This document shows, in pieces, positions 46,131-56,436 of a stretch of 64,000 nt of DNA (position 1 is the first letter of the stretch; every line of letters starts with the position of its first letter). Under the pieces are notes generated by a model, which worked only from the letters and a program-made list of their open reading frames with translations, did not search any database and was not told the origin of the DNA. Made by a program: the position numbers and the translations under genes. This DNA is from Tilletia caries. Lineage: Eukaryota; Basidiomycota; Exobasidiomycetes; Tilletiales; Tilletiaceae. The DNA lies in assembly GCA_032718865.1 (NCBI GenBank), contig JALUTQ010000030.1, positions 620,001-684,000 on the forward strand, in the 5' to 3' direction.

Positions 46131-47602
46131 CAGTGCAACCGTGAGCAACCTGATCAGATGCAGAGGCACGGCACGCTTGACCATTTAGCGGTATTGCCAA
46201 CCGTCTCCCCCTCCGCTCGTCAGGTCTCCTGGGTCACACCGTTGGTTCGGCGTGCCAGTGGTGTGGAGACGGTATTCCGTGCCGTTGGCGGGGCAAGGGA
46301 AAAAATGTGCGTGTGTATTGCAAGGTCAGTCGCTCCTCATCCCTCTTTCTGCACCGCCCACATTCCCTCTTCGTTTTGACGAGGCAAGGACGCGGTAGCG
46401 CTCGGGGCCCTCAACAAGGGCCGAGGATTGAAGGACTGAAGGAGTGCATTTTAACGCTATACAAGGCCTGATCGCTCAATTGCAGATTGCACGAGATTGG
46501 CGTCCTTTGCGCGACATAAGCCAGTCTCGCGGATCTCCACGAGTCACGGCAGATCCCCAGTAAGGGCCCAGGCCCGTCAGACTGATTGCCAGCGAGGGCC
46601 CAGTCTCGTCGCGGGACAGCAGAGGGCCCAGTTCCAGTCCCGTCACGTCTGATCTTTCGCTATGGGTCAATCGCCCTCGTGACGGCCCAGTTTGTTACGA
46701 CCGATCCCAGCTGCGATGGGCCAGTCCGAGATAGATACCCACATCGACTATCGAGCACGTATGGGTGATTTGCATCCCACTCCATACTCTGCCCCGGCGC
46801 CGGGGGGCGTACTCCAGAGCTTCAATGGAGTGGGTGTAAGACGGTGAGTATCTTTCTGTGATATTAGTGCCGCTTTTGCGCGACAGAAGCCAGTCTCGCC
46901 GCGGGGCCGCCACTCGTCGTTGTGTATCACATGCACGACCAGGCCTTTCCAAGCTCCCGCGGATGCTTCGGGCTGCCGGTCGGGCTGCCGGCTTGTATTG
47001 TTGTATTATCACCGGCAAGTGCGAGCTAAGTTCGTCTGCGTCGAGATCCCGAATCCTCGGTGGCAGTTCTAAACGTCCATGCCGGCGGCGCAGCAAGAAC
47101 GAGGAGATGTGCCCGTACCGTCGCTTGTTCGCGGCTAAATTATTATCAACGGCGGAGCAAGCAGTCATCATCTCTCACCGCAAGTGCTCCAGCCTCCAGG
47201 GCAGCAGGCGGCAGCATTCATCGTTGTAGCCGATGTTGTGGAAGTTTTCTGATATTTCGCCATAGCATCCCCCCTCTCCCCTCCTCCAATATCCAGCGCC
47301 CAGAATGCCAGACGACCTTGGGAAACCGAAGTTTGCCGCCGTTAACGGACGATTGGAACACAAATTCGAGAATCGAGATCGCCCACCAGCACTCTTATGA
47401 CTTATATATCTTCAGACTTAATATGGTGATTGCTAGGATAGCTTTTAATTATGTAAATAGGGGTGTTCCGCATATCTTCGGGAGGGTTCCTAGGCAAGAC
47501 AGAAATCAAATTCATTTTGCCATGGTATTACGCCTGAACCCCTCTCGCTGCGAGTCTGTGCTGGCGAGGCAAAATTCATTTCTTGCATCTTCACCGCTTA
47601 CA

Positions 47603-47619
47603 CCCCCCCCCCCCCCCCC
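47603..47619. repeat. C homopolymer
   Basis: A run of about seventeen C residues. Confidence 0.9.
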
Positions 47620-47799
47620 TGGGACTCGCTGACCAGCAGAAAGGCGAAACAATCTCATCAATAGCATCAAGATCAGCAGTATTCACCCTCTCTGTTCCCG
47701 CGCAGCAGCCAGCCCGCCCGGCGCCCAGTGTCTCTTCCCCACGGTGAGTGCTGTTGTATATATGCATCATCCATGACACTTGGGTCGAGACTGGTCTCA

Positions 47800-47865
47800 C
47801 CTTTTAGTATAGTGGTAGAATGTTCACAGCAAGTGTCTCATTCCTTCTATGCTCGATGCCGTCCT
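47800..47865 (+). other. tRNA-like A-box/B-box relic
   Basis: TAGTATAGTGGTAGAA (47805-47820) matches the D-arm/A-box of tRNA-Asp/Gly genes. TGCTCGATGCC about 30 bases later resembles a B-box. The stems around them do not pair as a functional tRNA, so this is at most a tRNA-derived relic or SINE head. Confidence 0.25.
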
Positions 47866-48412
47866 CGTGGGCTGACTCTTCCCATATCTGCACCGATCCT
47901 CAGGACTCAGTTTAGACTGCAGTGTGTAGTGTGTACATACATATACGATTCTAGCGCACAACAAGACAAGTAAACAACCTTTTACAGCATCGAACTCTGC
48001 TGCGCGCCGCTGTCCTTCCCGTTGTGTCTCTGCCGTCACGTTGTCAGCTTTGACGAAAGTTCTGATTTGACGGCTATTCTGACTCAGGCACGCGTTACAA
48101 CCTCTTATAGATGAATAATAGAACGCGTATCGTGCTTCTGTCTGCTTTTGAGGTGATAGATGATGAGGAAACGCACTCGTCGGCTGCAGAAGTGGGTGCG
48201 GTTGCGGCGGCGACGCATCCAATTTTTCCGACTCTGTCCCTGCCTGAGCCTATCAGAACAAACTGCGAGCGACACAGAGAGTGCGGCAGTCGTGTTGCTG
48301 CTGTCTCTCACCTATCTCGGCGGCGCGCGACTGTCGGTACTCAAGAAATTTTTTCAACGATCTCCAGCCTCCTGTTCACGCATCATCAACGCAACACTCA
48401 ACACAAAAATGA

Positions 48413-48778
48413 CGGGAGATTCATCGCTTGGGGAGAGAGGTCCATGCCTAGAAGCTGCTCACTGTTTCGTTCCTCTTCTTTAAATTCCGTTGGTCTCGAC
48501 CGGCCAGGGATCGAGCCTTGGTGCAAGGCGAGGCGCGCGCTGCCGATAAAAAGCCCCAGAAGAACCGTAACTTTGTTGCATCGACAGCGGCGGGGAACGA
48601 AAATCCAGAAGACAGGAAAAACGGAACGCGTCAAAGTACAGTAGCTTTTTTTTTTAAAAAAAAAAAAAAAAAAGGTAGGGCTAGTTCATTTCTGTGAAAG
48701 CCTTCATTGCCCTTCCGGGAGAAAAACGCCGGAGTTCTGGACTGGAAGCGGGCGGGCTCCCCAGACCCCGTTAGGATA
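48413..48778. repeat. Dispersed repeat, copy 1, interrupted by a 148-bp insert
   Basis: Segments 48413-48536 and 48685-48778 match 50615-50836 closely and in order. The 148 bp between them (48537-48684) are absent from the other copy and end in a long A-tract. The repeat carries GGGATCGAGCC, which read on the other strand resembles a pol III B-box. Confidence 0.7.
48537..48684 (+). mobile_element. Small insert ending in a poly(A) tract (SINE-like)
   Basis: Sequence present in only one of two repeat copies, ending with about ten T then about twenty A. This is the expected look of a retroposed short insert, but no clear target duplication was found. Confidence 0.4.
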
Positions 48779-49052
48779 TCCGATCACACTGAAACTGTGC
48801 ACAAATGTGAAATCATAGATAATGCACTTGCCTGCGTTCCCTGAAAATTTCTGGTCGAACTATGTTTTAAATTTCATTTACAACACATTTTGAGGAGAAA
48901 GTTGCAAATAGATAGGAAAAACACAAGCCGCGTCCGATGTGAGGGTGTACAGGTGTTGAGGAGCGCCTGCTCCTGGCAGAGCTTCCTGGGAACTTGATTC
49001 TCATTGAACAGCTAGAGTTGCGATGCTGTTGGGTGAAGACTCGCGCTCAAAC

Positions 49053-49560
49053 GCGCGGTCGCTTACGAGGCACCCCCTCCCGATTTGCGTCGTCAAGCAC
49101 CTCGCCGAGCCGCTGATCTTCAACGGCGGCCGCAACGAGATCCCGGACAGCCTCGGGGCCTTGAGTGCGCAGCTCGGCAGGGAGTTGGTCTTGCACCGGT
49201 ACTCCTCCGAGGGCTTGATCAAGGCGGCTGCAGGCGTTAAGAGCCTGACCGTTCAGATCGAACGCGTCGCCGAGCGTGCCCGAGGTGGACGACGGCCTCT
49301 GTCCGCAGGGCGTCTGGAATCCTTGCCCAAAGTTGCCGTGCCCTCCACACCAAGTAGATTCCGAAGGAGAGTGCTAAAAGGATGGAGATGACGCGGTTGA
49401 TGTGAAAGGTAGTGTCCGGTCCGATGTCGTAGTTTGGAAGCGATTCGGATCTTGTGAATTTTTTTCGATGAAGCCTTGAAGCGCATCTGCGTGAAACTCG
49501 CGGGTTCGATCGCGGGCGAGCTTGAGGTCGTCGAGCTCGTTGAAAGTTGTAATTGGGACT
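49053..49560 (-). pseudogene. Small coiled-coil gene remnant
   Basis: Minus-strand coding-like segments: FNELDDLKLARDRTREFHAD near 49,520, and GDAFDLNGQALNACSRLDQ running into AELRTQGPEAVRDLVAAAVE and ending KRPRV at 49053. The segments are in different frames, separated by an intron or by decay. The composition is helical and charged. It abuts the Kelch fragment head-to-head. The family is unknown. Confidence 0.35.
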
Positions 49561-50541
49561 TGGATCGGACCCGGCGGGTGCGCTGATCGAGACCGCCGGC
49601 GACGCTCCCTCCCCCCGCATCGGCCACACGACTGTCCTCGCCGGCGATCGCCTGCTGGCATGGGGCGGTCACACCAAATTCGACGCTGAAGTCGATCAAG
49701 ACTCAGCCTTGTACTCTCTTGAGCTGGCCAGCCGCGAGTGGACACGCGTGGAAGCCTCAAGCAGCCCTTGCGGTCGATACGGCCACTCCATCGACATCGT
49801 CGACTCACAACTCTTCGTCTTCGGCGGCCAGGACGACGGTCCCACCATCAACGACCTCTGGTGACTGGACATCAGCGATTTGAACTCGATCCCGGCGTGG
49901 AAGCGGATCCGTCCCGCGAACGACGTTGTCCCGCCGAGGCGGACGGCGCATACGAGCGTGGCATATAGGGGTTGTATCTACGTCTTCGGAGGCATGAATG
50001 GGGAAGCACCATTACAACGACACATGGCGCTTTTCGGTCACCGGGAACGTTAGGACGGACCTCAGCTGTGTTGAGGATTTCCCGGTGCGGCGAGAGGGGC
50101 ACCCAGCCTGTCTGGTCGACGATGTGATGTACGTATTTGACGGTCGCGGAGTGAAAGGGAAGAAGCTTGGCATTCTGGCCAGCTTCAAGATCACGAGTGA
50201 GTCCCCTTTCTGTTCCTCAACGCCTAAACACAACGAAAGCTGATTTCATTGCCCCCTGCAGACAAGCGCTGGTACACGCAGGCCAATGTGGGTCCGGCCC
50301 CCTCGGAACGCAGCGGCCACGGCCTGGTCAGCGTCAGGAGCGAAGTCGTCATTCTCGGCGGAGAAAACATGAGTGGAGTCAGGTGCGACGACCCAGGCAC
50401 CATCCACATCCTCGACACCAGCAAGCTTCAGCAGCCGGTCCCGCCTGATGCGAAGCAACACCCGCAGGAGCGATCCGGCGCGCGAAAGCGCTCACTTGAA
50501 GCTCGCGCCAAGAGAGCAGAAAAGTGGAAGACGCGCAAGTA
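49553..50541 (+). pseudogene. Kelch-repeat (Kel1/Tea1-like) gene fragment
   Basis: Kel1/Tea1 proteins are cell-polarity factors with an N-terminal Kelch propeller. Here a fragment reads PSPRIGHTTVLAGDRLLAWG, then GRYGHSIDIVDSQLFVFGGQ and NDLW. An in-frame TGA follows at 49862-49864, then LDISDLNS and YVFGGMNG. A one-base shift near 50,000 leads to HHYNDTWRF, VRREGHPACLVDDVMYVFDG, a real-looking intron (GTGAGT at about 50195 to CTGCAG) and PAPSERSGHGLVSV. The fragment starts and stops inside the propeller region, and the usual long C-terminal coiled coil is missing. The retained intron means it was copied as DNA. It is nonfunctional as it stands. Confidence 0.75.
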
Positions 50542-50614
50542 ATCCCCCCGCTATTACTGCTGATGCGCTGTAGAGAGACAAAGAGAGAGAGACAATGGAA
50601 ATAGATTGAAATAC

Positions 50615-50836
50615 CGGGAGATTCATCGCTCGGGGAGAGAGGTCCATGCCTAGAAGCTGCTCATTGTCTCGTTCCTCTTCTTTAAATTCTGTTGGTCCCG
50701 AACGGCCAAGGATCGAGCCTTGGTGCAAGGCGAGGCGCATTCACTTCCGTCAAAGCCTTCATTCGCGCTTCCGGGAAAAAACGCCGGAGTTCGCGACTGG
50801 AAGCGGGTGGGCTCCCCAGACCCCGATAGAATTTCT
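50615..50836. repeat. Dispersed repeat, copy 2
   Basis: Direct-orientation match of 48413-48778 without the 148-bp insert. The two copies bracket the Kelch fragment. Confidence 0.7.
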
Positions 50837-50975
50837 GAGACGTCCCGCTGGGAGTGTTGCGGCCGAGCAAGAGTTGATGTTGGTCAGGGTCGGATCCTCC
50901 CACTCCCCCTTCCGCTCTCCTACCTCATGCCTTTCCTTCCCCCCCAACGTTCAGCCGCCTCTAACCCTGCACTGA

Positions 50976-51116
50976 AATACCGAATGAATTTTGGCGCAAG
51001 CCATCATTGAAAGAACTTTCCCCAATAAAAGCCAAAAAAAAGGCCGCAAATCGCAAATCGCTCTTCAAAGTCTCCCAAGCGTGCTCACGAGCTGAACCTT
51101 GGCTCAACGACAGCTG
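50976..51116 (+). repeat. Inverted dispersed repeat, arm 1
   Basis: About 140 bp matching 56190-56330 in reverse complement (GAATTTTGGCGCAAGCCATC through to CTTGGCTCAACGACAGCTG). Confidence 0.7.
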
Positions 51117-51185
51117 TGTAATACTCCTACAACACATGTTAAGTGTCGGAGGAAGAAGGAGGAGTCAAAGAAATCGTCAAACCCG

Positions 51186-51853
51186 CAGTGTTGAACATTG
51201 TCCTATAGTATACTGTTTTCAGGGGCTCGGGTAGTATACTGCATAAGACCTTTGGTCGTCGGGAGGATGAAGGTAGTATATAGGATAGGATCGTATGGTA
51301 GTATTTTCTATATCAATACTATACTCCAAGGGCAATATGGGATAGTACTGTAGTATTATGATATTACTACTATCGTATGCGCAAATTTTCCATCATACTA
51401 TAGTAGTATTATAATACTTAAAAAATCCCTTATCAAACGCAATCCAGGCAAAGGTAATATACTATAGAAGAGCTATAGTAATAGTATATGCATACTGTAG
51501 TGCTACCATATACTATCGTAGAAGTATAGTATAATTGGCAGGTAGTGTAGTATAATGATGAGTACATGTATACTATAGTACTTATTTATACTATCGTAGG
51601 AGTATAGTATAATTTACAGGGAGTATAGTATACTATAGGTACACTATAGTACTTTGAGACGATGTGCTCGGGGTCTTGGACCAAAATTGGTACTATAGTA
51701 TACTATAACCTCCGCCAGATTTTGAATAGTATATAGTATGTTTTCCAAAAAAAATTCTCCCGGGATCCGATAGTATATAGTACGTTTTTGCAAACAGTAT
51801 GTATACTATAGTATATTGAAATACTCCATACTCCAATAGTATGTTCAACGCTG
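51186..51853. mobile_element. hAT-type miniature element D (TATAGTATACTATA words)
   Basis: Starts CAGTGTTGAACAT and ends ATGTTCAACGCTG, with the exact 8-bp duplication CAAACCCG (51178-51185 and 51854-51861). The 668-bp interior is nearly all ACTATAGTATACTATA-type words. It is the reverse-orientation relative of element C. Confidence 0.9.
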
Positions 51854-52138
51854 CAAACCCGCAAGGCTGTAAGGGCACATAAAGCGATTTTGGAAGAAAT
51901 GAGACCCGCTGCCGCAAAACAGTTCGGCGGAACTGAATAACGCGTTAATTCGACCAGGCATTTTCAGGGACCGCAGGCATCTATCATCACGTTTTTGCAC
52001 AGTTTTAGTGTGATCCGATGTCCCATCGGTGAGTCCGCTCCAGTTCCAAAGTCCGGCGGTTTTTTTCCTGGAAGGGCGAAAGAGGGCTTTGACAGAAATG
52101 ATCTATCAGATTGCGAGCGGGCCTAAGGAGGCGCAACA

Positions 52139-52581
52139 GCATTAGCAAAACGACAAGCACGGACGGCGGCAGCGGCGCTGGCACCGGCAGCCAGGACAGC
52201 ACCGGCGGCGGCAGCAAGGACGGCGGACGAGGAGGAGGACACCATCGCGCTCGGCGACGACGAGAAGGGTAACAGCGCCAGGCGCCTCCACTCCCGCCGC
52301 AGCGATGCCTCCAGTGCCGAGCTCACCGCTGCGGTTGCCGCCATGTCCTCCCAGCAGATGGAGGCAGCGGGAAAGGCAAGGGAGCAGCAGCACACCGAGC
52401 CAAGCTCGTGAGAGAAGACAGGCGCTTGGATCTGGAGGAGCGGACGCTGCAGATGAGAGGGTCAGAGGAGGGACGAGTAGCTAGGCTTGAGCAGTAGGTG
52501 GAGCAGCTGGGCACGACGATCTCGGACACAGGCAAGACGACCAAGGTGATGTTCGATTACATCAAGGATCAGCTCAGATGA
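52139..52581 (+). pseudogene. Probable PIF/Harbinger accessory gene remnant
   Basis: Plus-strand frame with Ala-rich and acidic segments (ARTADEEEDTIALGDDEKGN), RRSDASSAELTAAVAAMSSQ and a helical charged end (VREDRRLDLEERTLQMRG, FDYIKDQLR). A frameshift near 52410 and an in-frame TAG at 52495-52497 break it. A helical charged C-terminus, placed tail-to-tail with a Harbinger transposase, is the usual arrangement for the element's second protein. The Myb/SANT domain itself is not visible. Confidence 0.45.
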
Positions 52582-52634
52582 GGGTTGGTGATGATAACCG
52601 TGGCCATGTAGTAGCTCCATTACCATCTAGTATG

Positions 52635-53431
52635 TCAATCAAAGCTTTTAGGTACAAAATACTGCTGTAGTGAGGGAGTGGTACATAGGAAAGTCTGCCT
52701 CGTCTGGTTACCCGACACACACGACAGCGCGTTGCGCATGAACGCGCAGACCCGATACTGCGCGACCAGGTTGCTGCTGAGTATGCATTGATCCTTCTTG
52801 ATGTTGAGGCGGGGGGAAAGGGTCGGGATCCCTCCTATCGCCCATTCGACCGCGATCCGAACCCTGGACATCTCGAGGTTGAACCTGGTTTGTTGAGGAA
52901 GGAGGAAGAGCCTCTTGCGGAGGACGACGAGTTGACCCAGTGCCCCCATAGCCTTTGTCGCCGAAGAGGAGGATATCCTTGCCCTTGGGGTCCCTGGAGT
53001 GTTGGTTGAGCCAGGGGTGCAGCACGCTGTTGTGTAGAGCAAACGAATTGTTCCTGCTCACTGACGCCGAACCAAACACTCAGATCATGCCGTCAGGGCT
53101 GATGAGAATCTGATGTTTGTAGTCAGGATGGCGCTTGTGGCCGCTGTAAAATTCGCGTTGATCTCGAGAGTCGAGACGGGCGCGCGGTCGGCCTGACAGT
53201 CCCATCTATAAAGCCCCACAGACCTGGAAGCGGACAACCTTGAGCCCCGATGCGATCAGCACAAATTTGCAGCCGCTGCCTTGATAGCAGTCCTTCGTCC
53301 GCTTGGTTGATGTCCAGCAGAAGACCCCATGTGTTGTCTATGTCTGTTGTGATTTCCACACGTAGTCGAGATAGGCCCCCTTCCGACCTCCCAAACACGC
53401 GAGCGAGAGTCAGAAGTCGTGCCCCGCCCAA
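52635..53431 (-). pseudogene. PIF/Harbinger transposase, multiply disabled
   Basis: Minus strand. The sequence LARVFGRSEGGLSRLRVEIT precedes LWGFIDGTVRPTARPS, which holds the first catalytic Asp. QREFYSGHKRHPDYKHQILI and FGSASVSRNNSFALHN follow, then LLFGDKGYG (second Asp) and VEWAIGGIPTLSPRLN (catalytic Glu). The frame ends SLQQYFVPKSFD at 52635. Lesions are a 7-bp duplication at 53163-53177, an in-frame TGA at 53082-53080, and a frame change at a G run near 52956. The 5' end is undefined. A diverged C-terminal paralogue lies at 57955-58198. Confidence 0.8.
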
Positions 53432-53795
53432 GTAACGAGAGGCAGCAGCAGACCGATTTCCGAATCGACAGTGTCCCTATTCTTTGTCCCGATCACATCA
53501 GGGAGCTGTAAATGTAATCATGCATAAATTTTGTTGAAATCGGACTGAGTGAGGCGGAAGAATGACTGAAAGTCGGGAAACGCGAGCAAATCTGACAACA
53601 ACGGGCTTGGGGCCTGGGGGCGGTTGCGGGAGAGAGTACATGGGGGGGATGCTACACAGGGATTACGAACGGATGTGAGGGTAAGAACTGAGGATGCAAG
53701 AGGAGCTGAGGAGGGGTGTGCGGTGTGCCGTAGGGTATGCGGGAGAAGGCCGAAGGAATGGGAGCCGAGAGAGTCGGAAGGTATGCCGATGACGC

Positions 53796-54428
53796 TCAGG
53801 CTTCAGCGGGGGACAGGATGGCGAACGAAGCGCGGACCGAGGCTTGCAGCGCGTGAAGGTCGGCCTTCGTAGCGGCGTGTGCCGCGCGCTCGAGGGCGAG
53901 AGCGTCCTTCGCCATATTGAGGTCGGCCTCCGAAGTCAGCCCCAGCTCCGCAAGCTGCTGCTTCGTGACGGTGTGAGCCTCCTGCTCGCTCTGCAGGGTC
54001 GCCTCTGCGGTGCGCAAGGCCTCGGTGTATTCGGACACCTTACTGTAAGAGTGAAACCAGCAAGAAAAAGATGGTCAGTGAGGAGAAAGAGTGGGAGAGT
54101 GAAGGGGAAGATACTCACCGGTCAAGAACACGGACACGCTCGTCCAGGTTGGATGCACGCGAGGTGAGCTCGGTGCAGAAGTCTTCAGTTGCTGCGGACC
54201 CTACGCTGAACGCGAAACTGTGTTTGCCGTTGCGGGCGTCTAAGAGTCCCACGGCTGAAGATGAGCTTGGGGAGGACGAGCACGGTCGGGCGGGCTGTCG
54301 AGGCCGGCCGCCGAGACATTGCGACGCGCAGGAGGTGCCGAGTTAGTCTTGCTGCCGCGCGGCGTGCGGCGTGTACTTGGGGTGCTAGATGTGCTTGACG
54401 TGCTTGACGTGCTACGTGTGAGAGTCAT
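53796..54428 (-). pseudogene. Small two-exon coiled-coil gene with one frameshift
   Basis: ATG at 54428 opens a Ser/Thr/Pro-rich N-terminus. A one-base shift near 54270 leads to LLDARNGKHSFAFSVGSAAT and TSRASNLDERVRVLDR. A GTGAGT intron (54118-54043) is followed by KVSEYTEALRTAEATLQSEQ and a long Ala/Leu/Glu-rich coiled coil ending at 53796 (ILSPAEA). The family was not recognised. It may be functional if the shift is an assembly error. Similar small helical genes recur nearby. Confidence 0.5.
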
Positions 54429-54864
54429 TGTGTTGTGTTTGATGTTTTGATGTTGGATGTTGTGATGTTCTTGAGTCTTGTGTGAGTGGTGGACGGTGGT
54501 CGACCGCCAAGAATTGGCCGACTTTTATAGGGTCCTGCATCTAGGCGAAGCTCACTTCATCTCGGAAAAAAAATTCGTTGCGCAATGAGAACGTGTCCCA
54601 GAAATTCTCATCTCTGCGCGCCAGCACGCTCTCCCGTACGGCAAGCGAGGAGCGAGGGGGATGCTGGACCGCATGCGCGACCAGGACGGTTACAAGCATG
54701 AGCGTATCCATTGTGTGTGACGGCAATTGAACTAGACCACATCATAAAGGCAAGGTTTATGTGGTCAGCTGGTGGTGGTGACGAGGCACGCGATAAAGCC
54801 GACGGAGACGCGTTTGCGGGGAAGGCCAGGCACGAGGATAGTTGCATTGTTCGCGATAGTAAAT

Positions 54865-55611
54865 AAGGATGAGCACGGAGTAAGCCCCGGAGCGGCTTTG
54901 CCGGAGCGCCCCGGTTACCCGGGGCCGCACTCCGGGGGAGCCGGGAGTACGGAGTGAGAATCGGGAGGCTACCTCACCGTTGCCGGAGTACGGAGCAGAC
55001 GTTTGAGCCTTGTAGGAAATTTCCCGGAGCACGGAGCACCTCTGGGCGTTGCAGAAAATTCCCGGAGTACGGAGTAAATACCTTTAAAATGTGACGGAGT
55101 ACGGAGTTACCCCCGGAGTCCGGGGCGCTCCGGGACCTCCACATTTTTCTCGTAAGGAAGGTATTTCACCATAAACATGGATATTTTGGGGGTTAATTTT
55201 CAAAATTTATTTTTTAGAAATCTCATCTCGCAGTCTAAATCTGTCCAAAACAGCTCTTCAAGAGCTCTCAGACTGTTCTCTTAAGCATAGATGCTACAAG
55301 CTTGATCACGAGCATACACATTTCTGAAATCATACCATGTTTTGAGATTTGTGAGATCATCTCCCGGAGCACGGAGCTCCCCCGGAGTATCCGGGCTCCG
55401 TAACTGCGGAGTACGGAGTAGACTTTCTGAAACACTTTATAATTTGACCGAGCACGGAGTAAGTTTTCTCTGGTGCTCCTTATCTTGACGGAGTACTGAG
55501 TAAGATGCTGGTGTAACTTTGAGAAGAGACGGGGCACGGAGCACCACAGAAAGTCAGCGGAGCGCCCCGGAGCATTGGGCCCGGAGTACGGAGCACTCCG
55601 GGCTCATCCTT
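54865..55611. mobile_element. CGGAG-word miniature element, copy B (pogo-free)
   Basis: Starts AAGGATGAGCACGGAG and ends CTCCGGGCTCATCCTT, flanked by AAAT (54861-54864 and 55612-55615). It aligns along its length with copy A. At 55103-55120 it shows the uninterrupted CGGAGTTACCCCCGGAG that pogo occupies in copy A. It has no coding capacity. Confidence 0.78.
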
Positions 55612-55615
55612 AAAT

Positions 55616-56189
55616 TAGTAACACAGCACACGTAACACGCGTCTGGATGCGGGTGCCGGGTAACGGAAGTGAGGAGACGGCAGGGTGCGACGAGACGGCA
55701 GCAGGTAGACGTGATGCCGACGACGAGAGCAGGCATGGGCAGGGAAGGAGAGTAGGCACGGGCAGGGAAGGAAAGAAGAAAAGGAAAGGTTTGTATTACC
55801 TAGATCAGAAAGGCAAAAACAGATTGATCAGCAAGTGCCAGAGATCTGTGCGCAAGGGAAGAAACTCACAGGTGCTGAGGTTTGTGTGGATGCATGCGGT
55901 CGTGCTTCAGCTCCAACACAGAGCAAGACTTTTTCCTTTCTTCCTAATAATCGACATGATCTTTGCTGCGTGATCATTGATCTAGGTCAAGATCTATGAT
56001 TGCGGACCTTCTGGCGCTGCTGAAGGTAAAATCAAAAGCCTCATGGGCCATGGCTAAACGAGGCGCGCCTAAATTATGCCTTTTCTGCTTCCAGGGCAAG
56101 TTGTCATGCCAAACACCCCTAATGTCAGGTTTTGAGGATTTCTTCGACTTCTGATTTCTCCTCTCACACCCAATATGAGCCTATCATAT
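55616..56189. other. Gene-poor stretch
   Basis: Purine-rich sequence with GGGCAGGGAAGGA direct repeats at 55738-55770. One plus-strand frame (55647-55973) has no motif. Confidence 0.45.
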
Positions 56190-56330
56190 AGCTGTCGTCG
56201 AGCCAAGGTTCGGCTCGTCAGCGCGCTTGGGTGACTTTTAACAGCGATTTGCGATTTGCGTCCTATTTTGGTTGCTTCTATTGGGGGAAATTCTTTTCAA
56301 GGATGGCTTGCGCCAAAATTCATTCCGTAT
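56190..56330 (-). repeat. Inverted dispersed repeat, arm 2
   Basis: Reverse complement of 50976-51116. The two arms lie about 5 kb apart, and each has a hAT-type miniature element within about 110 bp. Confidence 0.7.
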
Positions 56331-56436
56331 TCCGGTGCACCGAAATACGGTATACTGCCAGATTTCAGCACGCCAACGCATGCAAAAGTTACAGCCCATT
56401 TGTGAAATTTTGATTTAACACTTCTCGCCTCTCGAC

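Larger units (their letters stand above)
46131..48412. other. Region without a recognised gene
   Basis: Iterated GGGCCCAG and CCAGTCTCG words occur at 46550-46730. A C homopolymer lies at 47603-47619 and a tRNA-like box pair at 47805-47860. Open frames (for example 46858-47632 plus) lack motifs. Confidence 0.4.

Noticed and set aside
48160..48644. Plus-strand frames over the dispersed repeat
   Set aside because: They cross the poly(A) insert boundary and match the second repeat copy only as DNA, not as conserved protein.
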